Below, one piece after another: positions 42,667 to 50,459 of a stretch of DNA of 64,000 bases. The translations under genes were made by a program, and so were the position numbers. Each line of letters opens with the position of its first letter. Positions within the stretch are counted from its first letter, which is position 1. This DNA comes from an uncultured Clostridia bacterium (GTDB lineage Bacteria > Bacillota > Clostridia > TANB77 > CAG-508), in contig CAPOZU010000007.1 in the NCBI GenBank assembly GCA_948676835.1, positions 28,003 to 92,002 on the forward strand. The letters run 5' to 3'. The notes under the pieces were generated by a model. That model made no database searches, was not told the origin of the DNA, and saw only the letters and a list, made by a program, of their open reading frames with translations.

Positions 42667-44859
42667 ATGACAGAAAACAAAACAATTGATGATATTATAA
42701 ATAAACAATTAGAAACATATCCAAATTCAGATGTGGCTTTAATAAGAAGAGCATATGAATATGCGAATAAAAATCATGGTGACCAGTGTAGAAAATCAGG
42801 AGAACCATATATGATTCATCCAACTAATGTTGCCTATATTTTAGCAGAACTTGGTATGGATGATGAAACATTGTGTGCAGCACTTCTTCATGATGTTGTT
42901 GAAGATACACCAGTAACACATGAAGATTTAGTTAGGGATTTTGGAGAAGCAATTGCTGAAATGGTAGCAGGTGTTACAAAGCTTGGTACATTAAGATATA
43001 CTTCAAAGGAAGAAGAACAAGTTGAAAATTATAGAAAAATGTTTTTAGCAATGGGAAAAGATATAAGAGTTATTCTTATTAAGCTTGCAGATAGACTTCA
43101 TAATATGAGAACATTAAGATTTTTAACTCGTGATAGACAAATTGCAAATGCAAAGGAAACACAAGATTTATATGCTCCTCTTGCAAATAGACTTGGTATT
43201 TATTCTTTAAAATGGGAACTTGAAGATTTAAGTTTTAAATATTTACATCCAGAAGAATATCATGAAATTGTAACTGGATTAGATAGAAAAAGAGAAGAAA
43301 GACTTAAATTTATAGAAAAAATTCAAGATGATTTAGATAATGAAATAAAAGTACAAGGAATAAAAGCAGAAGTTACAGGTAGAGCAAAACATTTATATAG
43401 TATATATAGAAAAATGCAAAGAGATAATAAAACTTTAGATCAAATATATGATTTATTTGCTTTAAGAATTCTTGTAGATAATGTAAAAGATTGTTATTCT
43501 GTACTTGGTATTGTACATGAAATGTATACACCAATGCCAGGAAGATTTAAAGATTATATTGCTGTTCCAAAGAAAAATATGTATCAATCTATACATACAA
43601 CTTTACTTGGACCAAAAGGAACGCCATTTGAAGTTCAAATTCGTACTTGGGAAATGCATAGAATAGCTGAGTTTGGTATTGCTGCACACTGGGCATATAA
43701 AGAAGCTAGTAATCAGGGAACAAAAAAATCTGTTGTTGTTACATCAGATAAACTTGCTTGGCTTCGTGAAACATTAGAATGGCAAAAAAATACTGAAAAT
43801 CCAAATGAATTTTTAAATACATTAAAACAAGAATTATTTGAAGATGAAGTATATATATTTACACCAAAAGGTATGATAAAAGTTTTACCTAAAGGTGCTA
43901 CTCCTATAGATTTTGCATATAGTATCCATGAACAAATTGGTCATAAAATGGTAGGATGTAAAATCAATAGTAAAATGATGCCAATTATTACACAATTAAG
44001 AAATGGTGATATTGTAGAAATCATTACCTCTGAACAGTCAAAAGGACCTAGTCATGATTGGCTAAAATTTGTAAAAAGTTCTTCTGCAAAATCTAGAATT
44101 AATCAATGGTTTAAAAGAGCGCAAAGAAGTGAAAACATTGAAAAAGGAAAAGATTTAATAGAAAAAGAAGTAAAAAAGCTTGGAATAAAATATTCAGATA
44201 TTGTAAAACCAGAATGGTTACAACTTGCAATGGATAGATATAAGTTTGCAACCCCAGATGATTTATATGCAAGTATTGGTTTTGGTGGAATATCTGTGAA
44301 TAAATTAATGGCAAGGCTTTTAGATGAGTATAGAAAAGAGCATGAAGAAGAAGATTTAGAACAGAAAATAGAAGAATTAGCTCAAGCAAAACCAGTAAGA
44401 CCTAAAAATTCTAAAACAGGTATTGTTGTTAAAGGAATAGATAATTGTTTAGTAAAATTATCAAAATGTTGTAATCCGTTACCAGGAGATGAAATCGTCG
44501 GATATATAACTAAAGGAAGAGGTGTTTCAGTTCATCGTACAGATTGCACAAATGTTAAAGATTTACTAAATGAAGAAAATAGAATGATAGATGTATATTG
44601 GTTTGATGATGTTAATGGCTCTTATAAAGTTGAGATAGAAATTTTAGCAAATGATAGAAATGGATTATTAAGAGATATAATAAAACAAGTGGAAAATAAT
44701 AAGGTGAAATTAACTGGAATGAATACAAAAACAACAAAGGAAAATATTGCAGTAATAGATATTTCACTTGAAGTACTAAATACAGAAATGTTAAATAAAG
44801 TTATTTCTTCTTTTAGAAATGTTGAAAGTGTTTATGATGTAAATAGAAAAAGAGGTTAA
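42667..44859 (+). CDS. rel: Bifunctional (p)ppGpp synthetase/hydrolase (RelA/SpoT)
   Basis: 730 residues. HD hydrolase (IHPTNVAYILAELGMD, AALLHDVVEDT, LADRLHNMRTL), synthetase (GRAKHLYSIYRKMQRDN, DLFALRILVDN, YKDYIAVPKKNMYQSIHT-like), TGS (VYIFTPKGMIKVLPKGATPIDFAYSIH), a Cys-containing linker (LSKCCNPLPGD) and C-terminal ACT (VEIEILANDRNGLLRDII). Intact HD residues indicate both activities. Mediates the stringent response. Overlaps nothing; the MBL gene follows after five bases. Confidence 0.96.
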   Translation: MTENKTIDDIINKQLETYPNSDVALIRRAYEYANKNHGDQCRKSGEPYMIHPTNVAYILAELGMDDETLCAALLHDVVEDTPVTHEDLVRDFGEAIAEMVAGVTKLGTLRYTSKEEEQVENYRKMFLAMGKDIRVILIKLADRLHNMRTLRFLTRDRQIANAKETQDLYAPLANRLGIYSLKWELEDLSFKYLHPEEYHEIVTGLDRKREERLKFIEKIQDDLDNEIKVQGIKAEVTGRAKHLYSIYRKMQRDNKTLDQIYDLFALRILVDNVKDCYSVLGIVHEMYTPMPGRFKDYIAVPKKNMYQSIHTTLLGPKGTPFEVQIRTWEMHRIAEFGIAAHWAYKEASNQGTKKSVVVTSDKLAWLRETLEWQKNTENPNEFLNTLKQELFEDEVYIFTPKGMIKVLPKGATPIDFAYSIHEQIGHKMVGCKINSKMMPIITQLRNGDIVEIITSEQSKGPSHDWLKFVKSSSAKSRINQWFKRAQRSENIEKGKDLIEKEVKKLGIKYSDIVKPEWLQLAMDRYKFATPDDLYASIGFGGISVNKLMARLLDEYRKEHEEEDLEQKIEELAQAKPVRPKNSKTGIVVKGIDNCLVKLSKCCNPLPGDEIVGYITKGRGVSVHRTDCTNVKDLLNEENRMIDVYWFDDVNGSYKVEIEILANDRNGLLRDIIKQVENNKVKLTGMNTKTTKENIAVIDISLEVLNTEMLNKVISSFRNVESVYDVNRKRG

Positions 44860-44864
44860 ATAAG

Positions 44865-45515
44865 ATGATACTAAAGAGATTACAAGTAATAACTCCACAA
44901 AAGGGGTTAAAAACAAATTCATATATAATTTGTGATGAAAAATCAAAAGAAGCTATGGTTATAGATCCTGGTGGAGAGCCAGAAAGAATTGCAGAAACTT
45001 TAGATATATTAGGCGCAAATTTAAAATATATATTTTTAACTCATTGTCATGCAGACCATATTGGTGGAATTGCTGAATTAAAGAAAATAAAAGGCGGAAA
45101 AATATTAGTAAGTAGACCTGATAGTGAAGGGTTATATAAAAAAGAAATAAATTTAGCGGAATACATTAATATGGAAGTTCCAGAACTTGAAGCAGATTCA
45201 AGAGTTGATGATGAAGATTTGATTCATATAGGAGAAATCGAGTTTAAAGTTATAGCAACTCCAGGACATACAAAAGGTGGACTTTGTTTATATGCTGAAA
45301 ACGAAGGCTTAGTTTTTACAGGAGATACGATGTTTTCTGGAACTTGGGGAAGAACTGATCTTCCAACAGGAAGTTTTGTAGAATTAATAACTTCAATTAC
45401 TGATAGATTAATGCCGCTTCCAGATGATACAATTGTTTATCCAGGACATGGAAAAATTACAATGATACAAGACGAAAGAAATATTTATATAGAATTAAGA
45501 GAAAAAGATTTCTAA
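44865..45515 (+). CDS. MBL-fold metallo-hydrolase (glyoxalase II-like)
   Basis: 216 residues. Metal-binding HCHADHIGG, then the second His in TPGHTKGGLCLY, Asp in FTGDTMFSGTWGRTDLPTG, and His in VYPGHGKITMI. It fits the YqgX/GloB-like group found between rel and hisS in Clostridia; the substrate is unproven (thioester hydrolysis by family). The stop codon lies in a 15-bp tandem duplication. Confidence 0.9.
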   Translation: MILKRLQVITPQKGLKTNSYIICDEKSKEAMVIDPGGEPERIAETLDILGANLKYIFLTHCHADHIGGIAELKKIKGGKILVSRPDSEGLYKKEINLAEYINMEVPELEADSRVDDEDLIHIGEIEFKVIATPGHTKGGLCLYAENEGLVFTGDTMFSGTWGRTDLPTGSFVELITSITDRLMPLPDDTIVYPGHGKITMIQDERNIYIELREKDF

Positions 45516-45536
45516 GCCGTAGATTTCTAAGCCGTA
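45507..45536 (+). repeat. 15-bp perfect tandem duplication at the MBL stop
   Basis: GATTTCTAAGCCGTA twice in a row (45507-45521, 45522-45536). The first copy holds the TAA stop, so protein length is unaffected. Looks like a recent slippage event. Confidence 0.9.
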
Positions 45537-45593
45537 GGAATGAAATGACGTACGGATTAGTTATGCTATGGATTTTATAGGGAGGAATAAAAA

Positions 45594-46850
45594 ATGATAC
45601 AAAAACCAAAAGGAACTAAAGATCTTTTGCCAAATGAAAGTTATAAATGGCAAGAAGTTGAAAATAAAGTAAAAAAAGTATTAGAAAGTTATAATTTTAA
45701 AGAAATAAGAGTACCTGTTTTTGAACATACAGAATTATTCCAAAGAGGTGTTGGAGAAACAACAGATGTTGTACAAAAAGAAATGTATACATTTGATGAT
45801 AAAGGTGGAAGAAGTATTACTTTAAGACCAGAAGGTACTGCTGGAGTAGTTAGAGCATTTTTAGAAAATGGTATGGGAAGTATGCCAAGTCCAGTTAAAC
45901 TATGGTATAACATGGGAATGTATAGGTATGAAAATGTTCAAAAGGGTAGACTTAGAGAATTTCATCAAATAGGTGCAGAGCTAATTGGCTCAAGTAGTTA
46001 TTTAGCTGATGTAGAGGTTATTTTATTAGGAAAAAGTATGTTTGACAGCTTAAATATTCCAAATATAAAATTAACTATTAATAGCATAGGATGTCCAAAA
46101 TGTAGAGGAGAATATCAAAAAGTATTAAAAGAATTTATTGGAAAGAACCTAGACGAATATTGTGATACTTGCAAAACAAGATTTGAAAAAAATCCAATGA
46201 GAATACTAGATTGTAAAGAAAAAAGATGTAAAGAACTAAATGTTGGTGCTCCAATGATGATAGACTACCTATGTGATGAATGTAAAGAACATTTTGAAAA
46301 TGTAAAATCAATGCTTAACTCTGCAAATGTAAAGTTTGAAATTGATGCAGGAATTGTTAGAGGTCTAGATTATTATACAAAAACAGTATTTGAATTTATA
46401 GATGAAAAATCAGGATTAACAGTTCTAGGTGGAGGAAGGTATGACGGATTAGTAGAAGAATTTGGTGGACAACACACTCCAGCTGTTGGATTTGCTACAG
46501 GCGTTGAAAGATTAATGGAAATGTACAATGAAAATAATCCTGAAAGTGAAGATAAAAAGCCTGATTTATATATTTTATCAATTGGTGAAGCCGAGAATAA
46601 AAAAGCACTAGAATTAACAAATCTTCTAAGAAAAGACGGATTAATGATAGAAAAAGATATATTTGAAAGAAGTTTTAAAGCTCAAATGAAATATGCTGAT
46701 AAAATAGGTGCAAAAAATTTAATTGTTATTGGAGAAAATGAATTAAATTCTAATATAGCAAAAATCAAAAATATGTCAACAGGAGAAGAAAATCCAATAC
46801 AATTAAACAATAATGATATTAAAAATTATTTGAATAATAATATTTTTTAA
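45594..46850 (+). CDS. hisS: Histidyl-tRNA synthetase
   Basis: 418 residues of class II HisRS. Motif 1 around EIRVPVFEHTELFQRGVGETTD, TLRPEGTAGVVRAFLENG, motif 2 RYENVQKGRLREFHQIGAE, the histidine-specific GIVRGLDYYTKTVFEF, motif 3 GFATGVERLMEM, and a C-terminal anticodon domain. Good GGGAGGAAT site. No T-box is visible in the short 78-bp leader. Downstream lies a palindromic element. Confidence 0.97.
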   Translation: MIQKPKGTKDLLPNESYKWQEVENKVKKVLESYNFKEIRVPVFEHTELFQRGVGETTDVVQKEMYTFDDKGGRSITLRPEGTAGVVRAFLENGMGSMPSPVKLWYNMGMYRYENVQKGRLREFHQIGAELIGSSSYLADVEVILLGKSMFDSLNIPNIKLTINSIGCPKCRGEYQKVLKEFIGKNLDEYCDTCKTRFEKNPMRILDCKEKRCKELNVGAPMMIDYLCDECKEHFENVKSMLNSANVKFEIDAGIVRGLDYYTKTVFEFIDEKSGLTVLGGGRYDGLVEEFGGQHTPAVGFATGVERLMEMYNENNPESEDKKPDLYILSIGEAENKKALELTNLLRKDGLMIEKDIFERSFKAQMKYADKIGAKNLIVIGENELNSNIAKIKNMSTGEENPIQLNNNDIKNYLNNNIF

Positions 46851-46855
46851 CTATT

Positions 46856-46970
46856 AAAAGTAATATATAAATTTTTTAAAGTTCAGGGCCTGAATGGCGG
46901 GAACCGATATTTGTTGAAGGCTTTCAACAAATATTGGGCAAAACTTTAAAAAATTTCATATATTACTTTT
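46856..46970. repeat. Palindromic intergenic element B (after hisS)
   Basis: Arms 46856-46882 and 46943-46970 are complementary apart from one inserted base (AAAAGTAATATAT, then AAATTTTTTAAAGTT). An inner stem ATATTTGTTGA / TCAACAAATAT (46908-46918, 46924-46934) caps it. GC-rich patch CAGGGCCTG at 46884. No frame. The arm end AAAAGTAATATA is shared with element A. It may also end hisS transcription. Confidence 0.65.
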
Positions 46971-47057
46971 AATTTTATACTTATTTATTATTCAAATAAT
47001 TTTTAATATCATATTTTTTATTTTCTTTAATATAATTTTAATATTGGAGAGAATAGT

Positions 47058-48242
47058 ATGATTAATTTGACGGTTATAAATGTAAAAGATATTTTTAAAG
47101 TATTAAAAAAGATAATGTTTGTTGTTGCATTCACATTTATTTTAATGAGTGGTTTTGGTAAATTAGAATTTAATATGGAATACTTAAAAAACAAAATTAG
47201 CTTTAATAATAAAGTAATTGATGATAGTATAATAATTTCTAATTATTATAATGTTAATACATCAAAAAAGGAAAGTGGTTTAAAAAAGATACTTGTTTCT
47301 GAATTTGCTTTATTTTCTAATGAAGAGGAATTGATGGAAAAAGAAAACCAAGAAGAAACTTTAGAGTTTGAAGAAATAAATTCACAAAGCAATAATGAGA
47401 ATATAAATAATAATGATAAATTAGATATAAATTATGAATCTCTCGAAAATGCAACTTATAATATGAATAATGTGAAATCAATTGCGGAAACTACAGTAAT
47501 TAAAGAAAATAATAAAACAGATGCTTATACAAATACATATAAAAGTGTAAAAATAAAAAATGAATCATCTTACAATTTAACAGAAGAAATGGTTTTGCCT
47601 AATGTGGATTTTCAAAATAAAGAAGATATTATAATATATCATACACATACATGTGAGAGTTATACTCCAACAGAAGCCAATAATTATGTAGCAAGTGGGA
47701 ACTTTAGAACAATAGATTTAAATTATAGTGTAGCAAGAGTTGGAACAGAACTTACAAATAATTTATTAAGTTTAGGATTTAATGTTAATCATAATACAAC
47801 TTATCACGATTATCCAGCATATACAGGATCATATACAAGATCTTTGTCAACTATAAAAGAAATGCTTTCTAAAAATCCAACTTCTGAATTTATTATAGAT
47901 TTACATAGAGATGCAATTGGTAGTATGAGTAATTATGCACCATCAGTTAAAATAGGAGATGATATAGGAGCACAATTAATGTTTGTTATAGGTACAGATG
48001 GTGGAGGATTGGATCATAAAGATTGGTTATATAATTTTAAACTTGCAGTAAAAATTCAGGAAAAAGCAAATGAAATGTATCCAGGATTATTTAAACCTAT
48101 AATATTAAGAAATTCGAGATATAATCAACATGTTTCAAAGGGAGCGTGTATAATAGAAGTTGGTGCTACAGGAAATACTATTGAACAATGTAATACTAGT
48201 ATGAAATATTTAGCTAAAGTTATTGGAGAAGTTATGAAATAA
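47058..48242 (+). CDS. spoIIP: Stage II sporulation protein P
   Basis: 394 residues. Signal anchor at about 15-35, an Asn/Glu-rich linker, and the SpoIIP amidase/endopeptidase domain from about 185: IIIYHTHTCESYTP (zinc His), LTNNLLSLGFNVNHNTTYHDYPAY, EFIIDLHRDAIG (His), LMFVIGTDGGG and SKGACIIEVGATGNT. It thins septal peptidoglycan during forespore engulfment with SpoIID/SpoIIM. Usual gpr-spoIIP adjacency is broken here: gpr lies 14 kb upstream. Confidence 0.93.
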   Translation: MINLTVINVKDIFKVLKKIMFVVAFTFILMSGFGKLEFNMEYLKNKISFNNKVIDDSIIISNYYNVNTSKKESGLKKILVSEFALFSNEEELMEKENQEETLEFEEINSQSNNENINNNDKLDINYESLENATYNMNNVKSIAETTVIKENNKTDAYTNTYKSVKIKNESSYNLTEEMVLPNVDFQNKEDIIIYHTHTCESYTPTEANNYVASGNFRTIDLNYSVARVGTELTNNLLSLGFNVNHNTTYHDYPAYTGSYTRSLSTIKEMLSKNPTSEFIIDLHRDAIGSMSNYAPSVKIGDDIGAQLMFVIGTDGGGLDHKDWLYNFKLAVKIQEKANEMYPGLFKPIILRNSRYNQHVSKGACIIEVGATGNTIEQCNTSMKYLAKVIGEVMK

Positions 48243-48249
48243 ATAAATT

Positions 48250-48278
48250 TTGACGAGCTTAACATAATATGCTATAAT
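48250..48278 (+). promoter_or_regulatory. Promoter of island paralogue 1
   Basis: -35 TTGACG (48250-48255), 17-bp spacer AGCTTAACATAATATGC, -10 TATAAT (48273-48278). Spacer nearly identical to that of the second promoter at 48919. Confidence 0.8.
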
Positions 48279-48328
48279 GGATACGTAGCGTTTTAAACAA
48301 TAACATTTTAAGAAAGGTTGGTAGAATT

Positions 48329-48817
48329 ATGATGAATGAGAACATTAAGAAGGTTTACGTGGAGCTGATTGACATCGAGAACACCCTGATGCATTCTGAG
48401 GCTATGGGCAATCTGCCTATCTTGGAGTGTGTGGACCGGATGTCTGCCTGCGTAACTCCGCTTCTGGACGAAGAACAGTATGCATTCTTCGCGGCGAGCC
48501 TCCAGCAGTATGCTAAGGACTATGACGCCATGAAAATCGAACTGGACTTCATCAAGAAGTATCTTTCCAAGCTTATCGAGCTGATTGAAGTGACCAACAA
48601 GCCGGATCGCTCCGAAGAGGCCAAGGCAATGTATGAAGGTGCCAAAGCTGTATGCGGAGATATCGCAAGTACTGTCCAGACTGGCTTTCATGCCGCCAAA
48701 GAGACAGTGAAGGCTGAAGGCCCCAGGTATGCTGCCGAGGCGGTGAGCACCCTGAGGGGGATGGGAAGGAAAATCGGTGATGGCTTCAAAAGATGGCTGG
48801 AAGAAGACGAAGAATGA
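48329..48817 (+). CDS. Island paralogue 1: small two-part helical protein
   Basis: 162 residues, family not recognised. An N-terminal helical domain (about 1-90, with CVTPLLDEEQYAFFAASLQQY) is followed by a charged linker. A C-terminal amphipathic region ends GRKIGDGFKRWLEEDEE. The basic/aromatic tail (KRWL) recurs in the next two genes. No signal peptide or membrane helix. GC content is far above the genome; one CGG codon (VDRMS). AGAAAGGTTGGT site. Function unknown. Confidence 0.65.
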   Translation: MMNENIKKVYVELIDIENTLMHSEAMGNLPILECVDRMSACVTPLLDEEQYAFFAASLQQYAKDYDAMKIELDFIKKYLSKLIELIEVTNKPDRSEEAKAMYEGAKAVCGDIASTVQTGFHAAKETVKAEGPRYAAEAVSTLRGMGRKIGDGFKRWLEEDEE

Positions 48818-48884
48818 GATTCTGACAGCAAAGAAGAGTAAAGCCAACTTATATTTTCACACGACAATTGAATAGAAGACCTTG

Positions 48885-48911
48885 TGGCGGGAAGAAAATT
48901 TCTTACCGCCA
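48885..48911 (+). terminator. Terminator after island paralogue 1
   Basis: TGGCGG (48885-48890) and CCGCCA (48906-48911) around an inner AAGAAAATTTCTT stem, then TTCTTAATT. Confidence 0.75.
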
Positions 48912-48918
48912 TTCTTAA

Positions 48919-48947
48919 TTGACAAACTTAACATAATATGATAAAAT
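48919..48947 (+). promoter_or_regulatory. Promoter of island paralogues 2-4
   Basis: -35 TTGACA (48919-48924), spacer AACTTAACATAATATGA (17), -10 TAAAAT (48942-48947). Shares CTTAACATAATATG with the promoter at 48250, as does the ribosome-site region GAAAGGTTGGTA. Confidence 0.8.
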
Positions 48948-48996
48948 CATGCAGTAACATTTAAATTTAAAAACTTATGAAAGGTTGGTAAACATC

Positions 48997-49509
48997 ATGA
49001 AAAAAGAAGACATTCAGTATGAAGTAACCGAACTTGCCCGGATGATTCAAAATCTGCAGGATGCTAATACTGCAGCAGATATCACCGCATATTTGATGCC
49101 TGTGTATTATAATATGTGTGATTTGATGTCTGAGGCTGATTATGCTGATGCTGCAGAAGCAATTATTCAATGCATCGAAAAGTATGAGGAACAGGACATT
49201 TCTAAGGCAAAGGAAGAGATCCTTGGCCAATTGAAGGCCCTGACTGAAAGAATGCATGAAGATTGGCAAAAACCTGAAGAAACCAGTAAAGTGCAGTCTG
49301 TATGCAAAGAAATCAAGGATGTGTGCAGTAGTGTTGCTAGCATTATTTCTCATGAGGCGAAAGCTGCTTGGGAGGAAGCTGGTAAAGCAATCAAGCAGCA
49401 GGAAATGCCTGAATGTGCTGGCGCAATTGCCGATATGAAAAAGATTCCTAAAAGGTTTGAAAAAAACCTTAAAAGGGGGATTAAGAATTGGCTCAGAGAG
49501 GATAAGTAA
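48997..49509 (+). CDS. Island paralogue 2
   Basis: 170 residues from ATG 48997 (GAAAGGTTGGTAAACATC site; a TTG 12 bases earlier is rejected). Same plan as paralogue 1: an N-terminal helical domain (MPVYYNMCDLMSEADYADAAEAII), a linker, then VCKEIKDVCSSVASIISHEAKAAWEEAG and the tail KNLKRGIKNWLRED. One CGG codon (LARMI). First gene of a three-gene unit with paralogues 3 and 4. Function unknown. Confidence 0.65.
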   Translation: MKKEDIQYEVTELARMIQNLQDANTAADITAYLMPVYYNMCDLMSEADYADAAEAIIQCIEKYEEQDISKAKEEILGQLKALTERMHEDWQKPEETSKVQSVCKEIKDVCSSVASIISHEAKAAWEEAGKAIKQQEMPECAGAIADMKKIPKRFEKNLKRGIKNWLREDK

Positions 49510-49550
49510 GCAGAAACTGTAAATCTGTTCATCAAGAAGAGGAGACAAAT

Positions 49551-50060
49551 ATGAAGAGACAGCCAACAATTAAGGAGTATGTTCTTGAACTGAGAAAGAT
49601 TAAGAGCACACTACTTAAAATCGAAGATTCTGTTGAAAGCGAAGTTTATCTTAAAAGGCTTACTGAAATAGTTGTTCTTTTGAGAGAAAAAGATTCTGCC
49701 AAAAAAATGCGGAGCCATATTATGCATTACTATATGAATCGCATAAGTAAGGCTGAACTTTTGGAGTATCTGGGAGAATTTATTCAGGCACTGAAAAAGG
49801 AAGCTGAAGCAGACGGCGAAAATGTAGATGAACCTACTTTAGACGGTATGTATTCTGAAGTGAAGGAGGCGTGTGTTAACATACTTGGCGTATTTGGCAG
49901 AGAGGCTGGTAATGCATGCAGAGATATCGGAAAAACTCTTAAAGAAGGAACTCCGAATTGCGTGAGTGCAATCCAGTATCTGAAAGATACTCCAAAGAGA
50001 GCTGAAAATGTGCTCAAGGAAAAGCTGAGAAATTGGCTTAATTCTGATAAAGAAGCTTAA
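49551..50060 (+). CDS. Island paralogue 3
   Basis: 169 residues. N-terminal helices (YVLELRKIKSTLLKIEDSVESE, IMHYYMNRISKAELLEYLGEF), an acidic linker, and a C-terminal module EVKEACVNILGVFGREAGNACRDIGKTL ending LKEKLRNWLNSDKEA. The order and spacing match paralogue 2 more closely than 1. One CGG codon (KMRSH). AGAGGAGAC site, 41 bases after paralogue 2. Confidence 0.65.
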   Translation: MKRQPTIKEYVLELRKIKSTLLKIEDSVESEVYLKRLTEIVVLLREKDSAKKMRSHIMHYYMNRISKAELLEYLGEFIQALKKEAEADGENVDEPTLDGMYSEVKEACVNILGVFGREAGNACRDIGKTLKEGTPNCVSAIQYLKDTPKRAENVLKEKLRNWLNSDKEA

Positions 50061-50089
50061 AACAGATTACATGAAAGGTATGGTAATAT

Positions 50090-50359
50090 ATGAGTATTGA
50101 GGAAATCAGACATAGTACAGCTAAGCTAAAAGAAATCCGCGATGGGCTTCAGAAAACGGACAATTATATGTGTATCGACTGCCATATCAGGCGGATGATC
50201 GAATATGTAACTTTTCTGAAGTTTGTAGATGGCTGTGGAGAACAGGTGGAATTGATTCGAGCAAAAATCGTTCAGTACTATATGAGCAGGTTGGATAAGA
50301 AAACTGTTATCGAACCGTTGTCTAAGCTGATTGAAATTCTGGAAGAAAAGGTAGCATGA
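50090..50359 (+). CDS. Island paralogue 4, N-terminal domain only
   Basis: 89 residues covering just the N-terminal helical domain (IRHSTAKLKEIRDGLQ ... IVQYYMSRLDKKTVIEPLSKLIEILEE). IVQYYMSRLDK parallels IMHYYMNRISK of paralogue 3, which ties the two genes together. The C-terminal NWL-tail module is missing. Either a genuine single-domain member or a truncated copy. One CGG codon (IRRMI). Followed by a good terminator. Confidence 0.6.
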   Translation: MSIEEIRHSTAKLKEIRDGLQKTDNYMCIDCHIRRMIEYVTFLKFVDGCGEQVELIRAKIVQYYMSRLDKKTVIEPLSKLIEILEEKVA

Positions 50360-50378
50360 GTTAACCAAAACTTTAAAT

Positions 50379-50408
50379 GGCGAGGATGTAATATCCTCGC
50401 CGTTTTTC
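50379..50408 (+). terminator. Terminator of the paralogue island
   Basis: GGCGAGGAT (50379-50387) and ATCCTCGCC (50393-50401) with T5. Confidence 0.88.
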
Positions 50409-50459
50409 ATATGAAACCAAAGTTACAAAGTAAATTTTGGAGTATTTAGCTGTTACAAG

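Noticed and set aside
45516..45593. T-box riboswitch ahead of hisS
   Set aside because: The gap is only 78 bp and lacks the T-box sequence and a terminator stem.
48308..49569. Minus-strand frames opposite island paralogues 1 and 2
   Set aside because: The plus strand has two matched promoters, ribosome sites and paralogy; the antisense frames share nothing with each other.
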